Made by a program: the position numbers and the translations under genes. Shown here piece after piece: positions 1 to 5,153 of a stretch of DNA of 5,568 nt (position 1 is its first letter; each line of letters opens with the position of its first letter). A model generated the notes under the pieces. The model worked only from the letters and a program-made list of their open reading frames with translations, made no database searches and was not told the DNA's origin. The stretch is taken from positions 1 through 5,568 of the forward strand of contig JAAUPU010000256.1 in the NCBI GenBank assembly GCA_012032975.1. Reading direction: 5' to 3'. This stretch comes from Caldilineaceae bacterium. GTDB taxonomy: Bacteria > Chloroflexota > Anaerolineae > Caldilineales > Caldilineaceae.

Positions 1-171
1 ATGCACATCGCTGCAGCGAGTGCACAGAGAAGCGGCAGCGACTTTGCAGCGCGCATGTGGATCATCGGAAAGCCTCTCGCGGAGTTCTGCGAACTGACGG
101 ACATCGATTCGGGGCCATGCTACTCGATGACCGCTGCTCGCGAACAGCGCGGTTTGGCTAGGATGACAATC
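1..171. other. Unassigned sequence upstream of the GH57 start
   Basis: Frame +1 is open through this stretch, but its translation resembles no family I recognise and no reading frame looks clearly coding. It is probably the 5' flank of the GH57 gene or a remnant of an upstream gene cut by the contig end. The only signal I can support is a Shine-Dalgarno-like AGGATGA at 160-166, five bases before the ATG at 172. I see no convincing -35/-10 pair. Confidence 0.4.
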
Positions 172-288
172 ATGGCAAGCGTGGTCTTCTACTTTCAGGT
201 GCATCAGCCTTTTCGGCTTCGCAAGTACTCGGTGTTCGATAACGACCCGTTTTACTTCGACAACGACGCCAACAAGGCGATGTTCACC
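172..288 (+). pseudogene. N-terminal fragment of a GH57 glycoside hydrolase
   Basis: From ATG 172 the protein begins MASVVFYFQVHQPFRLRKY, the typical opening of bacterial family-57 glycoside hydrolases (alpha-amylase / 4-alpha-glucanotransferase type), including the conserved HQP triplet of region I. A second family-like stretch, FDNDPFYFDNDANKAMF, follows. Start choice: the ATG at 172 puts the family motif at the extreme N-terminus and is preceded by AGGA at 160-163; the upstream in-frame ATGs at 1, 55, 127 and 163 would add unrelated residues. Only about 38 residues remain of a family usually several hundred residues or longer. Around 283-290 the same frame switches into PpiD-like sequence (EPERRSGQYIYV...). 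None of the other GH57 conserved regions, including the catalytic nucleophile Glu and acid Asp, is present, so the fragment cannot be active. Family assignment is firm; substrate is unknown. The host is probably the same Chloroflexota-like organism, but that is inference. Confidence 0.75.
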
Positions 289-1056
289 GAGCCCGAGCGC
301 CGCTCCGGCCAGTACATATACGTCGATCCCGCCAAGCTCCTGCCCACGCTGGAGCCCGCCGAAGACATTCTCCGCGAGCATTACGAGGCCTCGAAGGAGC
401 GCTTCTCGATCCCGGACAGCCGCACGGTCGACCAGATCACCTTTTCCGGTCATGCCGCCGCCGAGGCGGCGCTTTCCCGCCTCCTCGCCGGCACTGCCAC
501 CTTCGAGGACCTCGGCGCAGAGCAGGCATTCCGCCGGACAGCCTCTCACTCGGCAAGGTTGCCCGGGACGATCTGCCGGACGCTGCGGGCGATGCGGTCT
601 TCGGCACGACCGAGCCGGGTATGGTCGGCCCAGTTGACCTGCCTGCCGGCTCCGCCATCTTTCGCATCACTGAAGTGACGGAAGGCGGCACCTTGCCGTT
701 CGGCCATGTCCGCGCCCAGATCGCATCGGAACTGGCGCGCGAAGCGCTCAGCTACCGCACACCAGAAATCGCCAACCAGATCGAGGAACTCCGCGCCGAG
801 GGCCTCAGCTTCCCGGAAATCGCCAAGCAGGCCGGGCGGACTACGGTGAGTTCGAGGGCCTCGCCCAGGACGGCACCCTGCCCGGCGGCGCCGCCGCCGA
901 GGGCGTGATCGCCAGCCCTACCTTCCTGACCGAAGCCTTCGAAGCCCTCGAAGCCGAGGAGCGCAGCCTGGTCGAGACCCCGGACAACGGATACCTGCTG
1001 GTGATGGTCCGCGGCGTCACCCCCTCCGAGCTGCTGGCCCTCGACACCATCCGCGA
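285..1056 (+). pseudogene. ppiD: Internal fragment of a PpiD/SurA-type peptidyl-prolyl isomerase, two frameshifts
   Basis: PpiD is an inner-membrane-anchored periplasmic chaperone/prolyl isomerase of Gram-negative bacteria. Reading frame 1 (285 to about 524), then frame 3 (about 525-836), then frame 2 (about 836-1056) gives one continuous protein of roughly 255 residues. A SurA-N-like piece (EPERRSGQYIYVDPAKL, LREHYEASKERF) is followed by a degenerate parvulin-like domain (AAAEAALSRLLAGTATFEDL ... GMVGPVDLPAGSAIFRITEV) and part of a second (EIANQIEELRAEGLSFPEIA ... NGYLLVMVRGV). The style is alphaproteobacterial. Two repairs restore it, each one extra G: at 525-526 (giving QGIPPDSLSLGKV) and at 834-836 (giving AGADYGEFEGLAQ). 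The N-terminal membrane anchor and the C-terminus are absent: the left edge merges with GH57 sequence and the right edge stops near ALDTIRD. GC content, especially at third positions, is visibly higher than in the genes to the right. Most likely this is foreign DNA joined by misassembly; a real horizontally acquired pseudogene is less likely. Confidence 0.7.
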
Positions 1057-1192
1057 CATCTACACGCTGCTTTACACCATCGGCAATGGTGATGACTCGT
1101 TGAATCTGAGAGAGAATCCTTACCCGACACTCGACGCTGACTCTGATGGCTTTAATGACTACCAGGAAGAGATCGCCCAGTTCGCAGGATGA
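1057..1192 (+). pseudogene. Short fragment with an EF-hand/thrombospondin-3-like calcium loop
   Basis: Frame 2 continues from the PpiD piece into about 44 residues of different character, ending at TGA 1190-1192. The key segment is DADSDGFNDYQE, which has acidic residues at positions 1, 3, 5, 9 and 12 and Gly at 6, as in an EF-hand loop. Such Asp-rich DxDxDGxxDxxE units are typical of thrombospondin type-3-like repeats in secreted bacterial proteins, often near their C-termini. I do not recognise the parent protein. There is no start of its own. Base composition is less GC-rich than the preceding PpiD piece. The stop may lie beyond the junction with recX, so it need not be the native end. It could also be a stray tail of an extracellular protein. 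Function cannot be assigned beyond probable Ca2+ binding. Confidence 0.4.
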
Positions 1193-1683
1193 GGACGCCC
1201 AGACAAAGACCTATCACCAGGCATTGCACTATCTCAGCTTTCGGCCCCGCAGTCGTCAGGAAGTGCTGCGCAATTTGCGCGACAAAGGCTATTTGGAGGC
1301 GCATATCGAGGCGGCGTTGGCGCGTTTGGAGGGGTATGGGTATGTGGACGATCAAGAGTTCGCACGCTTCTGGTTGGAGAATCGCACTCGCTTCAAGCCG
1401 CGCAGCGTCGCGCGCCGTTCGCTATGAGTTACGTCAAAAGGGTGTCGAAAACGAAGTCATCGACGACGTGGTCGCCGACCTTGACGAGGAGGCCGCAGCC
1501 CGCGCCGCATTGGAGAGCAAAATGGGCGGCTGGCAGCATCTGGACCGCGCTACTTTTCAGAAGCGCGCCATGGGTTTTTTGGGGCGACGTGGCTTCAACT
1601 ATGCCATTGTGAAACAGGTCTGCGACGACGGTTGGGCGCAGATTGAGGAAGAGAACGCAGCCGGAAACGAAGCAGGGGGCTAA
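1146..1683 (+). pseudogene. recX: RecX regulatory protein, N-terminally incomplete and frameshifted
   Basis: RecX binds the RecA filament and tempers recombination and SOS activity in the cytoplasm. Frame 3 from about 1185 gives DEDAQTKTYHQALHYLSF, then RPRSRQEVLRNLRDKGY and LARLEGYGYVDDQEFARFWL, the classical first RecX three-helix repeat. It stops at 1425-1427. The protein resumes in frame 1 near 1414 (AVRYELRQKGVENEVIDDVV; then TFQKRAMGFLGRRGFNYAIV), giving the second and third repeats and ending at TAA 1681-1683. The break lies in GTCGCGCGCC (1407-1416); loss of a GC dinucleotide or gain of one base would explain it. The family's usual N-terminal region (about 50 residues, often ITALxxQKRNPxRV) is missing: upstream codons belong to the unrelated EF-hand-like piece. 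ATGs at 1146 and 1155 are in frame but have no clear ribosome site, so the start is an artefact of the junction. Family call is strong. Whether the gene works in the organism cannot be judged from this copy. recA is not in the window. Confidence 0.82.
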
Positions 1684-1707
1684 GGGCGAATCCAGAGTAA
1701 AAAGCAT

Positions 1708-1787
1708 CCACGAAGTCCACGAAGAAGCACGAAGTCTTGACCTGTTCTTCGTGCCCCTTTGTGTGACTTGGTGGGTAGTTATTTTTC
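1708..1787. terminator. Imperfect CACGAAG-type hairpin between convergent recX and yigZ
   Basis: Three copies of CACGAAG (1709-1715, 1718-1724, 1728-1734) form a left arm. The right arm at 1747-1774 is its imperfect reverse complement, with the innermost GCACGAAG/CTTCGTGC pair perfect (8 bp, 12-base loop). A T-rich run (TTATTTTT, about 1778-1785) follows on the + strand. The position between two converging genes and the hairpin-plus-T layout suggest a transcription terminator, possibly used from both sides. Similar CACGAAG/CTTCGTG intergenic repeats recur in several environmental bacterial genomes, so it may instead or also be a dispersed repeat. Confidence 0.55.
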
Positions 1788-1837
1788 TGCTGTGGTCTTG
1801 GTGTCCCTATCTTGGATTGGTATTTGCCCAAAATGGC

Positions 1838-2521
1838 CTAAGCTGGCTCGTCGGTTTGGCCGAGCGTGTCGTTGCCGGCAGAAAGGTCGATCTCTTCGTC
1901 GCTCTCGATTATCGAGAGCAAGATCTGGCCATTGGTGAGTTCGCTGGCTGCCGACGCAAAGGCTGAAGCAACGTCGGCGGGAAGCCTCAATTTGTAGGTT
2001 ACGTCTGCTGCGTAGGTCTCTTCAAGCAGTTCGACCTCATAGTCTGGCAGCAGGCGCTTGAACTGGGTCACGGCGGTGTAGTCGATGACCACTTCCACCT
2101 CGGTGCTGGGGATGTGTTGGGCCAGCGGTAGAGTGGCCAGGGCTGTCTGCACGCCGCCGCTGTAGGCCCGCACCAACCCACCTTTTCCCAGCAACACGCC
2201 GCCAAAATAGCGCGTCACAACTGCGCAGATATCGCCAACCCCGCTGTTCAACAGCACAGTCAGCATCGGGCGCCCCGCGGTGCCATGTGGCTCGCCGGCA
2301 TCGCTCATGCCAACGTGGGCCGTGCTGCCAGGAGAACCGACAACATACGCCCAGCAGTTGTGATTGGCGTCGGCGAACTCGCGGTTCACATTTGTGATGA
2401 AGCCGCGAGCGCGCTCCAGATCGGGCGTATAGCCCAGGGTCGTCACAAAGCGACTTCGCCGGATCTCTTCTTCGGTTCGGTGAGTTTGGGCCGGAATGGG
2501 ATATCGAGCTGGCTGGCGCAT
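1838..2521 (-). CDS. yigZ: YigZ/IMPACT family protein
   Basis: This intact 227-residue protein matches the UPF0029/IMPACT-YigZ family in length (about 200-220) and motifs. An N-terminal domain (about 15-130) has [19 protein letters not shown] (53-62), the signature [14 protein letters not shown] (74-87) and [20 protein letters not shown] (101-120). A C-terminal DUF1949-like domain follows (about 140-200, [17 protein letters not shown]). Residues 208-227 form an acidic, probably disordered tail. Bacterial YigZ is poorly characterised; the eukaryotic relative IMPACT acts in translation stress signalling through Gcn1, so a nucleic-acid or translation-linked role is only inferred. The start ATG (2519-2521) has AAGG (2527-2530 on the opposite strand) five bases upstream. 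The gene is divergent from the PP2C-like gene and convergent with recX. The signature reads SDAGEP where many relatives have DDGEP. No frame damage is seen. Confidence 0.92.
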   Translation of the reverse strand: MRQPARYPIPAQTHRTEEEIRRSRFVTTLGYTPDLERARGFITNVNREFADANHNCWAYVVGSPGSTAHVGMSDAGEPHGTAGRPMLTVLLNSGVGDICAVVTRYFGGVLLGKGGLVRAYSGGVQTALATLPLAQHIPSTEVEVVIDYTAVTQFKRLLPDYEVELLEETYAADVTYKLRLPADVASAFASAASELTNGQILLSIIESDEEIDLSAGNDTLGQTDEPA

Positions 2522-2554
2522 GGCAACCTTGGCGTTGTTTTGCGTGGGTGGACC

Positions 2555-2563
2555 AGTATAGCA
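2555..2563 (-). promoter_or_regulatory. Extended -10 promoter for yigZ
   Basis: Read on the minus strand this is TGCTATACT, an extended -10 (TGn + TATACT, five of six to consensus). The expected transcription start near 2548-2549 would leave a leader of about 27 bases that contains the AAGG ribosome site. I see no good -35 at the usual distance, as is common with extended -10 promoters. Confidence 0.5.
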
Positions 2564-2589
2564 CAGGGATCACGGACATTTATAATACG

Positions 2590-2618
2590 TTGACATCATA
2601 CGGCGCGCAGGCTAAAAT
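2590..2618 (+). promoter_or_regulatory. Sigma-70-type promoter for the PP2C-like gene
   Basis: TTGACA at 2590-2595 is a perfect -35. TAAAAT at 2613-2618 is a five-of-six -10, with a 17-base spacer, the optimum. Transcription should begin near 2624-2626. A perfect TATAAT at 2581-2586 has no matching -35, so I treat it as a secondary candidate. This promoter and the yigZ one lie back to back within about 65 bases. Confidence 0.65.
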
Positions 2619-2653
2619 ATGTGACAAATCCGAACTCACCCAGAAAGCGCCTC

Positions 2654-3880
2654 ATGGACTCATTGAGCACGTACATCGGCTATATTGCTGACCCCGCCGG
2701 TAGTCATCCGGTTAGCGTGCGCGTGGTCGAACCTCCGCCCAACACTCGCCAGCACATTCGCGGCAGCCTCTTCGCGGTCGTGGAGGTGAACGGCGCAAAC
2801 GATGATGCCGATGACCTTGCCGAGCATCTGCTCAATGTCATCCAACGCACCTATTATTCGATCAAAGGCAGCCAGTCGCAGGTGCTGCAAAGTGCGGTGG
2901 AGCAGGCGCGCGTTGCCTTGCGTGAGATCGGCCCAAACGCCGATGGCTCGCAGCCGGAAGTTGGCATTGTCTGCGCAGCGCTCCTGCGCGACAAGCTGAT
3001 GGTTGTCAGCAGTGGGGCTGCCGTCGCCCTAATTCGTCTGGAAGATCGCGTCACACTCTTCCCCTCCGATCTGGTTCAACTGGACCAGCAAGCGTCTGAG
3101 CCTGGCTGTGAATTGTATCGCCAACAGCTCTTTCCCGGCGATGTATTCTTTCTCGGCGGAGGAGGCTGGTTGACATCCATGCCGATTCGCGTGCTGGCCA
3201 GCACGGTGGCCCACGTCACCAAAGAGACGTGCGCAGCGGCCGCGGAGGGTCTCTATCAAGAGAGCGGCCAGCCGCCACCGCCTGGATTGCTTATTGTCCT
3301 GGACGGCCCAGACCCGTCCGCACCTGCTGCCCCTTCGCCCGGTGGTGGGAATCCGCCGCCAAAGCGCAAGTTTCCTTTTGGGGGGCTGCCGACTGCATTG
3401 GGCGCTCGCCCTCCGCTGCATAGCCTGCCGCTGACTACCCCAACCTCTGCGGCTGTTCTATCCGCCGCTGCGCTGGTTGATTCACCCGGTGCGACGCAAG
3501 AACCGCATCCAGTGGCTGTGGACAGCCCGCCCGCCGGGAGCATGGAGATCTCTGGCAGCCCAACGGCCAGCGCTTCACACGCTTCTGTCGTGACGATCGG
3601 TTCGGCGGCCTTCGTGGCCGGGGTCAAACGGGGTTTCGAAGGCTCCAAGAGCCTCTTTGCGCAGATGCTGCCAGATACCCAGCCCGTGCGAGAGACCTAC
3701 GACGCCGCTGACCCAACACCTGTTCAGCAGCACGAGGTCAGAGAGGCGGATGGTAGCGGCGAAGCTGGCGAGCCGCTGTCGGACGCCCCAGCCATGCCGC
3801 TGCCGCCCATTGCACCCTTTACGCCGCCGCCGCCCTCTGCCGGCGCGCGCGCGGCTCTTTATCCTCGATGGCTGTATTGA
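2654..3880 (+). CDS. PP2C-fold (pseudo)phosphatase domain protein, N-terminal half of a split membrane protein
   Basis: The first 200 or so residues read as a PPM/PP2C-type fold: GSLFAVVEVNGANDDADDLA, EVGIVCAALLRDKLMVVSSG and PGDVFFLGGGGWLTSM occupy the places of the ADGMGG, GDSR and SDG motifs. The metal-binding Asp of ADG, GDS and SDG are all replaced (VNG, SGA, GGG), so catalysis is unlikely. From about residue 205 comes a long Pro/Ala/Ser/Gly-rich linker (QPPPPG, GGGNPPPKRKFPFGG, FTPPPPSAG), probably disordered. Start: GTG 2621 would extend the frame by 11 codons but lies upstream of the transcription start predicted from TTGACA-N17-TAAAAT, so ATG 2654 is preferred; neither has a strong ribosome site. 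The frame ends at 3878-3880 with out-of-character residues (ALYPRWLY) just after a CG repeat, while another frame carries straight on into a membrane helix. I therefore regard it as one gene with the next entry. Role is unknown; a cytoplasmic binding or sensing domain is inferred. Confidence 0.72.
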   Translation: MDSLSTYIGYIADPAGSHPVSVRVVEPPPNTRQHIRGSLFAVVEVNGANDDADDLAEHLLNVIQRTYYSIKGSQSQVLQSAVEQARVALREIGPNADGSQPEVGIVCAALLRDKLMVVSSGAAVALIRLEDRVTLFPSDLVQLDQQASEPGCELYRQQLFPGDVFFLGGGGWLTSMPIRVLASTVAHVTKETCAAAAEGLYQESGQPPPPGLLIVLDGPDPSAPAAPSPGGGNPPPKRKFPFGGLPTALGARPPLHSLPLTTPTSAAVLSAAALVDSPGATQEPHPVAVDSPPAGSMEISGSPTASASHASVVTIGSAAFVAGVKRGFEGSKSLFAQMLPDTQPVRETYDAADPTPVQQHEVREADGSGEAGEPLSDAPAMPLPPIAPFTPPPPSAGARAALYPRWLY

Positions 3881-5016
3881 TCGCGATCTTGGTGCCAGTG
3901 ATTGTCCTCGCCGATTCGTTTGTCGTTGGCAAGAGCGATGGGACAGAGGCCGACGCTCTGATCGACATGGCGGAAAAAGAGCTGCTGCGCGCCCAGGATT
4001 CCCTCGACTTTGGGGATCGAGTCAGCGGCGGCGCGCTGCTGATCCGCGCCGAAGACCTGCTCGCCGAGGCCGAGGCGCTGATCGGGCGCACGGAGCGGAT
4101 CGAACAGATCGGTGCAGAGATCGATCGCGAGATGGAAGATGTGCTTCTTGTTCAGCCGCTGTATGGACTGGTTGACCCATTGCTCACCTTTCCTGCCGAT
4201 GCAGAGCCACATCGGGTGTTGGTCAGCGACCAGGATCTATTTGTGTTGGATACAGCCCGGCAACAGGTGGAGCATTTTCAGATCGACCCAAGTGGCGCGG
4301 TCGTCTCGGACCCTCTGGGTGAGGTCGTGCTGCGTGAGGGGGATGTCGTCGAGGGGCAGCGGATTGGGCGGCTGGCTGACATTGCATGGCAACCGCTGGT
4401 TCCTGGCGTTGAGGATAAATCGAACCTGCTCGTCCTCGACCATAACAAGACCGTTTTTCGTTTTAACGACCGCGTGGATGGGGCGACGGTCCTGGCCTTC
4501 GGCGACCAAGAAAGTTGGCAGGCGCCCGCGCAGATTGACACCTATTTGGGCAGGATCTATCTGGCCGACGAAGGCGCTGGCCAAATCTATCGCTACAACC
4601 CAGGTCAATATCAGGCTACGCCAGAGCATTGGTTTCAGTTTCAGGCGCCCGTCAACCTGGCCGGTCTTTTGACCATGGCCATCGATGGCGACATCTGGCT
4701 GTTGATCAACAGCGGCGTCATCCTGCGCTACAGCGCGGGCGAACAGGTGCCATTTTCACTTGACAGCAGCGTTGGCTATGCGGAGAAGCCAGTTGACATG
4801 GTGGTGGGCGCAGCAGACACGGGGCTGATCTATTTGGCCGATGCTGCCGAAGAACGCATCATGGTCTTCGACAAGAGTGGGGCGTATCAGTATCAGCTGA
4901 CTGCGGCGGAAGGGAATCCGCTACGCGAACTGCGCAGCCTGTTTGTAGACGACCTCTCCGGTGTGCTCTACATCCTGACCGACTCTGCCCTCTACACGCA
5001 CCCATTGCCGCGCTGA
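3853..5016 (+). CDS. Transmembrane helix plus beta-propeller, C-terminal half of the split PP2C-like protein
   Basis: Frame 1 is coherent from about 3853 (RGSLSS, then ATG 3868) to TGA 5014-5016. Numbered from that ATG: one transmembrane helix at 2-19 (AVLIAILVPVIVLADSFV); an acidic helical, possibly coiled-coil segment at 26-95 (DALIDMAEKELLRAQDSL, LLAEAEALIGRTERIEQI); then a beta-propeller at about 105-382 with blade-like repeats at 115-140, 186-200, 227-243, 270-289, 316-336 and 363-379 (for example LGRIYLADEGAGQIYRY and TGLIYLADAAEERIMVF). This resembles NHL/six-bladed propellers. The ATG at 3868 has no Shine-Dalgarno and lies at the edge of the helix, so independent translation is doubtful. 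Removing one CG pair, or adding one base, in the repeat at 3842-3853 joins it to the preceding frame, giving about 786 residues. Arginines before the helix and acidic residues after it predict a cytoplasmic PP2C-like part and an external propeller. Ligand and partner are unknown. Confidence 0.72.
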   Translation, partial: GSLSSMAVLIAILVPVIVLADSFVVGKSDGTEADALIDMAEKELLRAQDSLDFGDRVSGGALLIRAEDLLAEAEALIGRTERIEQIGAEIDREMEDVLLVQPLYGLVDPLLTFPADAEPHRVLVSDQDLFVLDTARQQVEHFQIDPSGAVVSDPLGEVVLREGDVVEGQRIGRLADIAWQPLVPGVEDKSNLLVLDHNKTVFRFNDRVDGATVLAFGDQESWQAPAQIDTYLGRIYLADEGAGQIYRYNPGQYQATPEHWFQFQAPVNLAGLLTMAIDGDIWLLINSGVILRYSAGEQVPFSLDSSVGYAEKPVDMVVGAADTGLIYLADAAEERIMVFDKSGAYQYQLTAAEGNPLRELRSLFVDDLSGVLYILTDSALYTHPLPR

Positions 5017-5031
5017 ACCGGTCCATTTCCC

Positions 5032-5080
5032 TACGCTTCGTGCGTGCTGAGCGCAATCCACTGGAAGCGTAATGATTTTT
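5032..5080 (+). terminator. Rho-independent-like terminator after the propeller gene
   Basis: TACGCTTC (5032-5039) pairs perfectly with GAAGCGTA (5064-5071), and inside the loop TGCG (5041-5044) can pair with CGCA (5052-5055). Five T residues follow at 5076-5080, four bases after the stem. It begins 15 bases after the stop codon. The stem is short and the gap to the T run is imperfect, so strength is uncertain. Confidence 0.5.
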
Positions 5081-5113
5081 CGTGTAGTTTGTTCTCGATG
5101 TAGAGGCGGTGAG

Positions 5114-5144
5114 TTGACCGTCGATTGAACGCATATGATATAAT
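5114..5144 (+). promoter_or_regulatory. Extended -10 promoter for the LCP gene
   Basis: TGATATAAT (5136-5144) is a perfect extended -10. A TTGACC -35-like element lies at 5114-5119 with a long 19-base spacer. The predicted transcription start is near 5151, only about three bases before the ATG at 5154. No Shine-Dalgarno fits in that space, which suggests leaderless translation. Confidence 0.6.
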
Positions 5145-5153
5145 GCCCGCAAT

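Noticed and set aside
1..678. A single 225-residue protein from the ATG at 1
   Set aside because: It joins unassigned sequence, a GH57 N-terminus and PpiD sequence, and its last 45 or so residues are an out-of-frame reading after the first frameshift. No such protein is believable.
885..905. GC-rich palindromic stretch GGCGGCGCCGCCGCC as a possible hairpin or site
   Set aside because: It encodes the GGAAAEG segment of the PpiD piece and is explained by Gly/Ala codons in a high-GC gene.
2037..2579. A 180-residue minus-strand frame overlapping yigZ
   Set aside because: It is a shadow of yigZ with Arg/Cys/His-rich, low-quality composition and no family-like motif.
3256..3648. A 130-residue minus-strand frame inside the PP2C-like gene
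   Set aside because: It is the antisense reading of the Pro/Ala/Ser linker; such GC-rich linkers routinely create long open antisense frames.
4237..4629. A 130-residue minus-strand frame opposite the propeller
   Set aside because: It has no recognisable motif or start signal, while the sense strand shows clear propeller repeats.
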